A stretch of 31,567 bases of DNA, from positions 1 to 31,567 of the forward strand of contig CAYYWV010000015.1 in NCBI GenBank assembly GCA_964475385.1. The letters are read 5' to 3'. The DNA is from CAYYWV01 sp964475385 (GTDB lineage: Bacteria > Pseudomonadota > Alphaproteobacteria > JAAXGF01). Position numbers and translations under genes: made by a program. Below the pieces are notes generated by a model. It did not search any database. It was not told where the DNA came from and worked only from the letters and a program-made list of their open reading frames with translations. Shown here one piece after another: positions 1 through 7,140 of this stretch (its first letter is position 1; each line of letters starts with the position of its first letter).

Positions 1-96
1 CGTGCGCCGCACGCAGAGAACCCCCACCGGCCCGACCGGCGCGGCCACGGCGAAGCCCACCGCCAAGCCTTTGGCGAACAGTTCGAAGACGATCAT
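1..96 (-). CDS. LysE family translocator, N-terminal fragment (cut by window edge)
   Basis: Only the first 32 codons are inside the window; the gene continues past position 1. The ATG is at 96-94 on the minus strand and the peptide begins MIVFELFAKGLAVGF, followed by the signature AAPVGPVGVLCVRRT. The first-helix motif with GPxG and xRRT is characteristic of LysE/RhtB/ArgO-type inner-membrane amino-acid exporters. It is too short to predict a substrate. It is divergent from the peptidoglycan-binding protein gene at 288, with about 190 bases between them. The family call rests on this motif alone, but the motif is distinctive. Confidence 0.72.
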   Translation of the reverse strand, partial: MIVFELFAKGLAVGFAVAAPVGPVGVLCVRRT

Positions 97-287
97 GAGG
101 CTCCCGTTCCGCCTTCGCCATCGGATAGACGAGGCGCGCGCGCCCGGCAACCGTTTTCGCGCAGGAACCATCCCGCCTCGAGGATCGCCGCGGGAACATA
201 CAGGATGTAGGGGGTAGTCGCTGAAAGACACCTATAGTATGACTGTGGCCCGGGCAGATCTCGCCAGCCCGCCAAAGGGGGGAGCGC

Positions 288-1304
288 TTGCCGGTCATGC
301 CAAACAAGGGGCGTACGAAGGGTCTGCGCAGGGTCTTGATGGCGCTTGCGCTCGCCATCGCCGGGGCGGCGATGAGCGCGCCCCCGGCCGCCGCTGACAT
401 CGTGGTGCGCGAGGTCCAGCGGCTGCTTGCCGCCGAGGGCTACGATCCCGGCGCGATCGACGGCGTGGCGGGCCCTGCGACCAAGCACGCGGTCGCCGCG
501 TTTCAGCGCGACCGGGGCCTGCCGGCGACGGGGCGGCTCGACCGCCGGACGGTGGCGCTTCTGCGCGCGATCCACTACGGCCGCGACGCGCCGGCTCCGC
601 CGCCGAGTCTCCGATCTGCGCCGCCGGCGAAGCCGCCCGGAACCGCGGCCCCGTCTGCGCTCAAGCCGGCGACCGAAATGGTGGAGACCGCCACGGGGTT
701 CCGCCCCCTCGGCGATCAGGCGACGGTCGGGTCGCCGCGCGGGTCGATCTCGAAAAAAGAACCGGTCCCGGTTCCCATCGCGGCTTCCGTCGTGGTTTCG
801 GCTCCAGCGGCGTCGCTCTCTGCCCCGGTCAGCGCCGATCTCTCGGTCCCGTTGCGCGCCGGCTCCCACCCCTTGCGCGGCGGAGCGGCGCCGGCCCTTG
901 CGCTCGGCGCGGTCGCCAGCCTGTCGCTCGTTGTCGGCATGCTTCGGGCGCGGCGTCGCCGTCCAGCGCGGCTGCGGGGAATGGCGATGCCGGATCGCTC
1001 TTCGTCGCCGTCGTCGATCCCCTTCTCCGCGGCCCGCACGCCCGGCGAGCCCTCCGATGACGATCTCGCCTACCGGCGTTGGCTGGTGCGCGGGGTCCAT
1101 ACGCCGCCCGCCTCGCCTGCGTTCCTCGACCGCTACCTCGCTGAGATCGAGGCCCGTTATTTCGACGGCGCCAGCGAGGCTGAGCGCGATCGCGCCGTCG
1201 CCGAGGCGCGCGCGCTGCTCGCGGCGCAGGCGCGGAACGCCGCTTTTGCGGCCCGCGTAGAGCGGTTTCTCACCGCAGTCGAAGTCGAGCGGGTTCTACG
1301 TTAG
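288..1304 (+). CDS. Peptidoglycan-binding domain protein with signal sequence and second membrane segment
   Basis: 338 residues from a TTG at 288; an ATG three codons on (297) is an equally good start because the GGGGGGAG at 276-283 lies upstream of both. A basic N-terminus and hydrophobic stretch (about residues 14-36, ending in AAAD) looks like a signal peptide or anchor. It is followed by a PG_binding_1 repeat at about residues 38-92, with EVQRLLAAEGYDPGAIDG, AVAAFQRDRGLPATG and a closing LL segment. A Pro/Ala-rich linker leads to a second hydrophobic helix near residues 200-217, followed by an Arg-rich stop-transfer (RARRRR). The C-terminal about 110 residues are charged and helical and match no family I recognise. 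Likely layout: periplasmic wall-binding domain, membrane helix, cytoplasmic tail. A TATAGT hexamer at 233-238 could be a -10 element but has no good -35. Confidence 0.75.
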   Translation: MPVMPNKGRTKGLRRVLMALALAIAGAAMSAPPAAADIVVREVQRLLAAEGYDPGAIDGVAGPATKHAVAAFQRDRGLPATGRLDRRTVALLRAIHYGRDAPAPPPSLRSAPPAKPPGTAAPSALKPATEMVETATGFRPLGDQATVGSPRGSISKKEPVPVPIAASVVVSAPAASLSAPVSADLSVPLRAGSHPLRGGAAPALALGAVASLSLVVGMLRARRRRPARLRGMAMPDRSSSPSSIPFSAARTPGEPSDDDLAYRRWLVRGVHTPPASPAFLDRYLAEIEARYFDGASEAERDRAVAEARALLAAQARNAAFAARVERFLTAVEVERVLR

Positions 1305-1340
1305 AGTCTTTTTCACTTACGTGGAATCGCTCCGGCCCGC
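1286..1340. repeat. 55-base left flank of gap 1, identical to 1441-1495
   Basis: These 55 bases, running from the last codons of the peptidoglycan-binding protein gene to the edge of the N run, are repeated exactly at 1441-1495 directly after the Ns. This is what two contigs sharing an end k-mer give when a scaffolder joins them with a fixed-length gap. It is most likely one copy in the genome. Confidence 0.9.
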
Positions 1341-1440
1341 NNNNNNNNNNNNNNNNNNNNNNNNNNNNNNNNNNNNNNNNNNNNNNNNNNNNNNNNNNNN
1401 NNNNNNNNNNNNNNNNNNNNNNNNNNNNNNNNNNNNNNNN
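1341..1440. other. Scaffold gap 1 (100 N), probably spurious
   Basis: A run of exactly 100 N flanked by identical 55-base sequences. If the flanks are collapsed (155 bases removed), the convergent genes on either side would be separated by only about 40 bases. No coding sequence is interrupted. Confidence 0.95.
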
Positions 1441-1495
1441 CGAGCGGGTTCTACGTTAGAGTCTTTTTCACTTACGTGGAATCGCTCCGGCCCGC
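1441..1495. repeat. 55-base right flank of gap 1, duplicate of 1286-1340
   Basis: Exact copy of the sequence ending at 1340. It starts immediately after the N run, inside what would be the 3' end of the preceding gene. See gap 1. Confidence 0.9.
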
Positions 1496-1499
1496 GCGC

Positions 1500-2042
1500 T
1501 CAGCCGCGGCCGAGCAGACGATCGAACAGGCCGCGGCGCGGCGCGGCGTGGCCGTTCAGCCGTTCGACCAGCGCCTTGAGGGCCTCGTCGCGGCCGCGGT
1601 TCGCGATCTCGATCTTTTGATCGAGCTTCTCGGCGATGGCGAGCAACGCCTTCGCCTGATCGGCGTCCTTGCGGGCGAGCGCCTCGAACCGCGCCTCCTG
1701 GGCGCGGTTGATGCTCGCGGTCGTCTCGGCGAGCTGTTCGAGGATGCGCGCCTGGAGCTTGCCCTGCTCGCGCTGGCGGTCCGAGACCTTCTCCAGCGCG
1801 GTCACCACGTCTTCGAGCCGGACCGGCAGCTTGCCGTTGCCGCGTTCGCCCTTGAGCTCGCGCGTCGCCGCGGTGCGCAACGCCGCTTCGAGCCAGTCGC
1901 CGACGCTCATCCCGGCGCGCTTGGCGGCCATAGAGACCGCGGTGCGGGTCTCGTGGCTGACCCCGCGAATGGTCCATTGCGGGCTCCGCCTGCGCTGCGC
2001 GCGGGCCTTCGCCTTCTGCGCTTTCTGCGGTTGCTTCGCCAT
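1500..2042 (-). CDS. Small PodJ-like coiled-coil protein of unknown function
   Basis: 180 residues. The ATG at 2042 (MAKQPQKAQKAKARAQ) is preferred over an ATG 29 codons upstream because GGGAGG sits just before it at a good distance. After a basic, Ala/Lys/Arg-rich start comes a segment with WTIRGVSHETRTAVSMAAK and RAGMSVGDWLEAAL (about residues 24-57). It resembles the short helical motif at the N-terminus of alphaproteobacterial PodJ-type polarity proteins. The rest (about 70-165) is a long charged helix rich in Gln, Glu, Ala and Arg, expected to form a coiled coil, and it ends GLFDRLLGRG. No signal peptide or membrane segment is seen, so it is probably cytoplasmic. The family link is by pattern only; function unknown. 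Confidence 0.6.
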   Translation of the reverse strand: MAKQPQKAQKAKARAQRRRSPQWTIRGVSHETRTAVSMAAKRAGMSVGDWLEAALRTAATRELKGERGNGKLPVRLEDVVTALEKVSDRQREQGKLQARILEQLAETTASINRAQEARFEALARKDADQAKALLAIAEKLDQKIEIANRGRDEALKALVERLNGHAAPRRGLFDRLLGRG

Positions 2043-2196
2043 CGGATCCTCCCAAACGCACGAACCGCGTTCGCCCCCCAAGCCCGACGTGGCCCACGGG
2101 TTTGGTGGTTCGACGATATTCACCCCCAAGATATTGAGGGCGCAGTCATATCAGGATGCGACTCGCAAGGCAAGCCCTGCGCGCCCGGGGTCCGGT

Positions 2197-3786
2197 TCAG
2201 AAGCCGAGCGCACAGCCGTCCTTGCGCGGGTCCGAGCCGCCGATCAGCACCCCGCGCGCATGATCGATGCGGATCGCCTGCCCGCCGCCGAGCGGGTCGG
2301 CCGCGCGAACGATGCGATGGCCGCGCGCGGCGAGCGCCCGGCGGGTCTCCTCGGGCACGCCGCGTTCGACCTCGAGCTCCGCGCCGTAGCGGAACACCCG
2401 GGGGCAGTCGAGCGCCGCTTGCACGTCCATGCCGAAGTCGACGACGTTGGTGATGAAATGAACGTGGCCGAAGGGCTGGTACTGGCCGCCCATGACGCCG
2501 AAGGGCATCACCGCGCGGCCGCCTTCGCAGGCCATGCCGGGGATGATGGTGTGCATCGGCCGCTTGCGGGGCGCGATGCAGTTGGGATGGCCGGGGCGGA
2601 CGACGAAGCCCGCGCCTCGGTTCTGAAGCATCACGCCCGAGCGCGGAGCGAAGATCCCGCTGCCGAAGCCGTGAAACACCGAGTTGATGAAGCTGACCGC
2701 GTTGCCGTCGGGGTCCACGACGCAAAGATAGACCGTGTCCACATGGGCCGGGAAGTTGGGCGGCGGCATGTCGTCCATCGCCCGGTCGGGGCGAATGCGC
2801 GCCCGCGCCTCGGCCGCATGCGCCGCCGACAGCATCTCGGCGACCGGGACGTCGGCCATGCGCGGGTCGGCGACCAGCGCGTCGCGGTCGGCGTAGGCGA
2901 TCCGCCCGGCCTCGACCTCGAGGTGCAGGCGCAACGCGCCCAGCGGCGCATCTTCGCCGAGCGGGAAGCCTTCGAGGATGTTGAGCATGATCAAAGGCAC
3001 GATGCCTTGGCCGTTGGGCGGGCATTCGACGATCTCGAGGCCGCGGTAGGTGGTGCGGATCGGGGTCACGTACTCGCCCTGGGCGGTCGCGAAGTCGTCG
3101 AGGCTGTGGAGTCCGCCGCGGGCGCGAAGGGTCTCGACGATGTCCTCGGCGACCGGGCCGGTGTAGAAACCCGTGCGCCCCTCGGCGGCGATTTTGCGCA
3201 AGGTCGCGGCGAGCGCCGGCTGGCGATGGACCTCGCCGGCCGCGGGCGCCCGCCCGCCGGGCAGGAAAAGGCGCGCCGCCGCCTCGTCGGCGCGGAGCTT
3301 CTCGGTGGCTTTGGCCCAGTCGTAGGCGCAGCGGGGATGCACCACGTAGCCGTCCTCGGCGAGCGCGATCGCGGGCTGAAGCGCCGCTTCCAGCCCCTTG
3401 CGCCCGTAGTCCGCGAGCAGGCGGTCCCAGGCGTCGACCGCGCCCGGCACGGTGACCGCGTGCGGGCTCGTCTCGTCGATCCGCGTCAGCCCGCGCTCGA
3501 CGAACCACGCGGTCTCGGCCGCCGCCGGCGCGCGGCCCGAGCCGTTATAGGCGATGATCTCGTCGCTTGCGGCCGGCGCGTACAGAACGAAGCAGTCGCC
3601 GCCGATCCCGGTCGAACCCGGCTCGACCACGGCGAGCGCCGCGGCCGCCGCCACCGCGGCGTCCATCGCATTGCCGCCGGCGCGCAGGATCTCGATCGCG
3701 GCGAGCGTCGCCGCCGGCTGCGAGGTGGCGGCCATGGCGTTGAGGGCATGAACGGGCGAACGGCCCGGCAACTGGAAATCGCGCAT
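2197..3786 (-). CDS. ggt: Gamma-glutamyltransferase-family protein (Ntn hydrolase)
   Basis: 529 residues from the ATG at 3786, with GGGGAG about ten bases upstream. Family landmarks run in order: AGGNAMDAAVA (36-46), STGIGGDCF (58-66), PPNGQGIVPLIML (257-268), the processing site HVDTVYLCVVDPDGNAVSF (348-366) with Thr351 as the expected nucleophile of the small subunit, PGMACEGGRAVMPFGVMGG (416-434), and DPRKDGCALGF at the C-terminus. Members cleave themselves before the Thr and move or hydrolyse gamma-glutamyl groups of glutathione-like substrates. Unlike secreted GGTs, it has no signal peptide. The nucleophile context is DTVYL in place of the classical TTH, as in the YwrD-like branch, so the substrate may not be glutathione. 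It is monocistronic and divergent from the macro-domain gene. Confidence 0.85.
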   Translation of the reverse strand: MRDFQLPGRSPVHALNAMAATSQPAATLAAIEILRAGGNAMDAAVAAAAALAVVEPGSTGIGGDCFVLYAPAASDEIIAYNGSGRAPAAAETAWFVERGLTRIDETSPHAVTVPGAVDAWDRLLADYGRKGLEAALQPAIALAEDGYVVHPRCAYDWAKATEKLRADEAAARLFLPGGRAPAAGEVHRQPALAATLRKIAAEGRTGFYTGPVAEDIVETLRARGGLHSLDDFATAQGEYVTPIRTTYRGLEIVECPPNGQGIVPLIMLNILEGFPLGEDAPLGALRLHLEVEAGRIAYADRDALVADPRMADVPVAEMLSAAHAAEARARIRPDRAMDDMPPPNFPAHVDTVYLCVVDPDGNAVSFINSVFHGFGSGIFAPRSGVMLQNRGAGFVVRPGHPNCIAPRKRPMHTIIPGMACEGGRAVMPFGVMGGQYQPFGHVHFITNVVDFGMDVQAALDCPRVFRYGAELEVERGVPEETRRALAARGHRIVRAADPLGGGQAIRIDHARGVLIGGSDPRKDGCALGF

Positions 3787-3913
3787 CTCGAACACACTCC
3801 CCGATTGGTCGCGCCCGCGCGCCGTGCGCGGCCGGCGCACCCCGACAATGCCCGAGACCGTCCGCCAAGAAAAGGCCCTGGCGCTCCGACGCCGGTCCGG
3901 TCGATATGGCCGA

Positions 3914-3941
3914 TTGACAGCGGGGCGCGATCTTCGACAAT
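3914..3941 (+). promoter_or_regulatory. Predicted sigma-70-type promoter for the macro-domain/Nudix/ligase trio
   Basis: A perfect TTGACA (3914-3919) is followed after 16 bases by GACAAT (3936-3941, four of six matches to TATAAT). Transcription would start near 3948, leaving a leader of about 40 bases before the ATG at 3989. This is pattern matching only, in a 202-base divergent region between ggt and the macro-domain gene. Confidence 0.42.
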
Positions 3942-3988
3942 GGGGGGCGCGGCGCGGCGGCGCCGTTCCTGCGCCACGCGAGTGCGCC

Positions 3989-4507
3989 ATGCTCAGCCGG
4001 ATCTCGATCGTCAAAGGCGACATCACCAAGGCGGAGGTCGACGCCATCGTCAACGCCGCCAACGAATCCTTGCTCGGCGGCGGCGGGGTCGACGGCGCGA
4101 TCCACCGCGCGGCCGGCCCCGGGCTGAAGGAGGAGTGCCGCAAGATCGGCGGCTGCCCGACCGGCGAGGCCCGGATTACGGGCGGGCATCGGTTGAAGGC
4201 GCGCTACGTCATCCACACGGTCGGGCCGGTCTGGCGGGGCGGCGCGGCCGACGAGGACGCGTTGCTCGCGCGCTGCTACCGCAACAGCCTCGCGCTCGCC
4301 GAGGAGAACGGGGTCAAAAGCATCGCCTTTCCGGCGATCTCGACCGGAGTCTATCGCTTTCCGCCGGCCCGGGCGGCGCGCATCGCCATCGCCGAGACCA
4401 TCGGGTTTCTGCGCAGCCACGATCTGCCCGAACGCGTGGTTTTCGTCTGCTTCGACGATCGCGTTTACGACTGCTACCGCGCGGCCTTCGCCGATCTCGT
4501 CGCCTGA
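3989..4507 (+). CDS. Macro-domain protein, YmdB-like O-acetyl-ADP-ribose deacetylase
   Basis: 172 residues forming a single macro domain. GDIT (10-13), VDAIVNAAN (17-25) and the GGGGVDGAIH loop (30-39) place an Asn at 25 and an Asp at 35, the positions used for catalysis in E. coli YmdB. AFPAISTGVYRFP is the phosphate-binding loop. Family enzymes remove the acetyl group from O-acetyl-ADP-ribose or reverse mono-ADP-ribosylation of proteins in the cytoplasm. The start MLSRISIVKGDIT fits the family start exactly; a longer open frame upstream has no family similarity. The stop TGA overlaps the ATG of the Nudix gene (TGATG at 4505-4509), so the two are probably translationally coupled. The next enzyme consumes ADP-ribose, supporting a joint role in ADP-ribose turnover. 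Confidence 0.88.
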   Translation: MLSRISIVKGDITKAEVDAIVNAANESLLGGGGVDGAIHRAAGPGLKEECRKIGGCPTGEARITGGHRLKARYVIHTVGPVWRGGAADEDALLARCYRNSLALAEENGVKSIAFPAISTGVYRFPPARAARIAIAETIGFLRSHDLPERVVFVCFDDRVYDCYRAAFADLVA

Positions 4508-5118
4508 TGGACGCGGACGACGACGTCGAGGTTCTGGGGCGCGAGACCTGTTATCGCGGCTTCTTCCGCCTCGACCGGCTGCGGGTGCGTTTCCGCCGCT
4601 TCGACGGGAGCTGGAGCGCGCCGATCGAGCGCGAGGTGTTCGAGCGCGGCCACGCCGCCTGCGTGCTGCCCTATGACCCCGCGCGCGATGCGGTGGTTCT
4701 GGTCGAGCAGTTCCGCGCCGCCGCGATCGACGCCCCCGGCGGGCCGTGGCTGATCGAGACCATCGCCGGGATCATCGAGGACGACGAAGAGCCGGACGCC
4801 GTGGTGCGCCGCGAGGCGGTCGAGGAGGCGGGGCTTGCGCTCGGCGCGCTGGTCCGGATCGGCGAGGTGCTCGTCAGCCCAGGCGGCAGCAGCGAGCGCC
4901 TCGTCCTCTACTGCGCTTGCGTCGAGGCCCCCGCCGACGGCGGCGTTTTCGGCCTCGCCGAGGAGGGCGAAGACATCCGCGTCGTCGTCATGCCGTTGGC
5001 GGACGCGCTCGACGCGATCGATGCGGGGCGCATCCGGGTCGCCAACGCGGTGATCCCCCTTCTCTGGCTCGCGCGCAACCGCGCGCGATTGCGGGCCCAA
5101 TGGCGGCGGGCAGGCTGA
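4507..5118 (+). CDS. nudF: Nudix hydrolase, ADP-ribose pyrophosphatase type
   Basis: 203 residues. A complete Nudix box spans residues 88-110: Gly88, Glu94, Arg102-Glu103, Glu106-Glu107, Gly109. A Pro at 125, sixteen residues after the last Gly of the box, lies in LVSPGGSSE; this downstream Pro marks ADP-ribose pyrophosphatases among Nudix enzymes. The reaction is ADP-ribose to AMP plus ribose 5-phosphate, with divalent metal. The N-terminal beta-rich part (CYRGFFRLDRLRVRFRR) is typical of the NudF/TrgB dimerisation region. The ATG overlaps the macro-domain stop, and the gene's last 19 bases overlap the start of the following membrane-protein gene. Context and motifs agree. The exact substrate (ADP-ribose or ADP-sugars such as ADP-heptose/ADP-glucose) is not settled by sequence. 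Confidence 0.88.
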   Translation: MDADDDVEVLGRETCYRGFFRLDRLRVRFRRFDGSWSAPIEREVFERGHAACVLPYDPARDAVVLVEQFRAAAIDAPGGPWLIETIAGIIEDDEEPDAVVRREAVEEAGLALGALVRIGEVLVSPGGSSERLVLYCACVEAPADGGVFGLAEEGEDIRVVVMPLADALDAIDAGRIRVANAVIPLLWLARNRARLRAQWRRAG

Positions 5119-6482
5119 CCCGGCTCGCCTTCGCCGGCCTTCTCGCGACGGTCGCCTTCGCGCCGCTGCCGCTCGGCGGCAATCGGCCCTGGGCGTGGAG
5201 CGCACTCAGTCTTCTGGTCGGGCTCGATCTCGTGCTCTGGGCGGCGGCGGCGCTCGCCGACCGGGGCGCGATGGGCGCGCCCTGGCCGCGGCTTCGCGGG
5301 CCTGTGCTCGGGTTCGCGCTGATCGTCGCCTGGATCGTCGCGCAGGCCCTGCCGATCGCGCCCGCGGCCTGGCGCCATCCGCTGTGGGGCGAGGCGGCGG
5401 CCGCCCTCGACGTTGCGGTCCCGGGGACGATCAGCCTGGACCCGCGGGCGACGCTCGATGCGCTGATGCGGCTTCTCGCTTACGCCGGAGTGTTCTGGCT
5501 TGCGGTCCAGCTTGGCCGCGATTCGCGGCGCGCCCGGGCGGCGGTCTGGACCGTGGCGCTCGCCGGGCTCGCCTACGCGCTCTATGGGCTGGTGATCGAG
5601 CTCGGCCATTTCGACCGTATCCTCTGGTATCGGCGCTGGGCCTATCCCGGCTCGCTCACCAGCACCTTCGTCAACCGCAACTCGTTCGCGACCTATGCGG
5701 GGCTCGCGCTCGTCGTGGTGGTTGGGCTCGCGCTCGAACAGTTGCGCCGCGCCCCGCCGATCGCCACCCGGGCGGGGCTGCGCTGGGCGGTGCAGGGGCT
5801 CGGCGGACGCTTCGGGTTTCTTCTCGGCATGGCGCTCGCGATCGGAACGGCGCTTCTGCTCACCGACTCGCGCGGCGGCATGGTCGCCGCCTTCGTCGGC
5901 CTCGCCGCGCTCGCGCTCGCCTTCGCGCTGCGCCGCGGCGCGCGGCCCGGGGCGGCGCTCGCCACGCTCGGCGCGGTCGCCCTGTTCGCCGTCGGACTGC
6001 TCGCGCTTTCGAGCGGCGGCGCGCTCGACCGGCTGGGCCAGACCGTGCTCGCCGAAAGCGAGCGGCCCGCCGTCTACGTCCTCGTCCTCAAGGGAATCGC
6101 CCAACGCCCGCTGCTCGGCGTCGGCTACGGCGCTTTCGAGGCGGCCTTCCCACTGATCCGCGACGAGACCATCCGCGGCGATCTCGTCTACGACAAGGCG
6201 CACAACAGCTATCTCGAGTTCGCCTTCGAGGCGGGGCTGCCCGCCTTTCTCGCGATGATGGCGGTGCTCGGCGCGCTCGTTTGGCGGGTGGCGCGGGGCG
6301 CGCGCAACCGTCGCCGCGACCGGGTCTTCCCTTGCATCGGGATCGGAGCGAGCGCGCTTGTGGCGAGCCACGCGCTGGTCGACTTCTCGATCCAGATCCC
6401 GGCGGTCGCGATGACCTTCGCGCTGCTCCTCGGGGTTGCGGTCGCCCAGTCCTGGTCGTCGCGCGAGGACGCCGTCCCTTAA
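5100..6482 (+). CDS. O-antigen ligase / Wzy-type polymerase family membrane protein
   Basis: 460 residues with about ten to twelve hydrophobic helices. Wzy_C/WaaL family landmarks are GSLTSTFVNRNSFATYAGL near residue 185, the loop LLTDSRGGMVAA near 258, GVGYGAFEAAFP near 340, and the periplasmic-loop motif AHNSYLEFAFEAGLPA near 365. Such proteins join lipid-linked glycans, either polymerising repeat units or ligating the glycan to an acceptor, at the periplasmic face of the inner membrane. The ATG lies inside the Nudix gene (19-base overlap) and no separate ribosome site is visible, so translation is probably coupled. It converges on the small membrane protein at 6479-7138, sharing a TTAA in which each gene has its stop. 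A second protein of this class is at 14348-15718, so one may be ligase and the other polymerase. Confidence 0.82.
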   Translation: MAAGRLTRLAFAGLLATVAFAPLPLGGNRPWAWSALSLLVGLDLVLWAAAALADRGAMGAPWPRLRGPVLGFALIVAWIVAQALPIAPAAWRHPLWGEAAAALDVAVPGTISLDPRATLDALMRLLAYAGVFWLAVQLGRDSRRARAAVWTVALAGLAYALYGLVIELGHFDRILWYRRWAYPGSLTSTFVNRNSFATYAGLALVVVVGLALEQLRRAPPIATRAGLRWAVQGLGGRFGFLLGMALAIGTALLLTDSRGGMVAAFVGLAALALAFALRRGARPGAALATLGAVALFAVGLLALSSGGALDRLGQTVLAESERPAVYVLVLKGIAQRPLLGVGYGAFEAAFPLIRDETIRGDLVYDKAHNSYLEFAFEAGLPAFLAMMAVLGALVWRVARGARNRRRDRVFPCIGIGASALVASHALVDFSIQIPAVAMTFALLLGVAVAQSWSSREDAVP

Positions 6483-7138
6483 CCCTCCGTCTTCAGGATG
6501 CGCGTCACGATCCCGAGCGCGTAGCGGCGTCGAGCGAGCGCTTCCAGCCGGGCGCGCGAGATTCGGGCGGCGAAGCGGATCTGATCGGCGATCGCCGCCT
6601 GCGCTTCGGGTCCAAGATGGCGCCAGGTCGCGAGCGCAAGGGCGATCCGCCGGAAGGCGAGGCGGCGATGGCGGGGCGCGGCCTCGACCGCGCGGACGAG
6701 AAGCGGGCCGATGCCGGGCGACGGCCCATCGCGCAGGAGAACGAGCTGGGCGAGCCGGGTCCAGGCGTGGGCTTGGCCGGGGCTGCGGGCAAGCCCCGCG
6801 CGGTGGGCGGCGATGGCGTCGTCGAGACGGGCGCGGGCCGCGGCCCCGGCGAGGCCGAGCGCGCGCGCTTGCTCGTAACGCAGAAGGCCGAGCGCGGTCC
6901 AGCCGCGGCCGTCGTCGAGCCAGCGAAGCGCCGCGGCCTCGGCGTCGGCGGCCAGCGCGAGGTGGCGGGCGTCCACCGGCGCGCCCGCCCGCACGGCGGC
7001 GATCACGGGCCGGGCGGGAAGCGCGAGCGTCTCGCCGATCAGGCGCGGAAGCGCAAGAGCGATCAGCAGCCCGCCGGCGATCAGCGCCGCGAGCGCGAGC
7101 GGCGCTCGCCGGGGCTCCCGATCCCGACCGCGGGCCAC
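6479..7138 (-). CDS. Small helical membrane-anchored protein of the export operon, unknown function
   Basis: 219 residues. A basic N-terminus (MARGRDREPRR) is followed by one hydrophobic helix at about residues 13-35. The rest is Ala/Arg/Leu-rich and helical, with segments such as GWTALGLLRYEQARALG and GQAHAWTRLAQLVLLRDGP that have the spacing of degenerate TPR repeats. I do not recognise a named family. It starts two bases after the wzc stop and is the last gene of the beta-barrel/wza/wzc operon, so it probably belongs to the export or copolymerase apparatus, with its soluble part in the periplasm. Its stop overlaps the stop of the convergent ligase gene by four bases. Confidence 0.62.
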   Translation of the reverse strand: MARGRDREPRRAPLALAALIAGGLLIALALPRLIGETLALPARPVIAAVRAGAPVDARHLALAADAEAAALRWLDDGRGWTALGLLRYEQARALGLAGAAARARLDDAIAAHRAGLARSPGQAHAWTRLAQLVLLRDGPSPGIGPLLVRAVEAAPRHRRLAFRRIALALATWRHLGPEAQAAIADQIRFAARISRARLEALARRRYALGIVTRILKTEG

Positions 7139-7140
7139 GC

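Noticed and set aside
93..1100. Minus-strand frame covering the peptidoglycan-binding gene
   Set aside because: Low-complexity Arg-rich shadow; the plus strand has a recognisable signal and PG_binding domain.
1286..1495. Direct repeat as a target-site duplication or insertion scar
   Set aside because: The copies abut an N run and have the same 55-base length as those at the second gap, which fits assembly overlap and no mobile element.
1669..5118. Very long open frame on the plus strand antisense to the gamma-glutamyltransferase gene
   Set aside because: High-GC DNA lacks stop codons in shadow frames. The translation is Arg/Ala/Gly-rich with no family motifs, while the minus strand encodes a full GGT; only its last part is the real Nudix gene.
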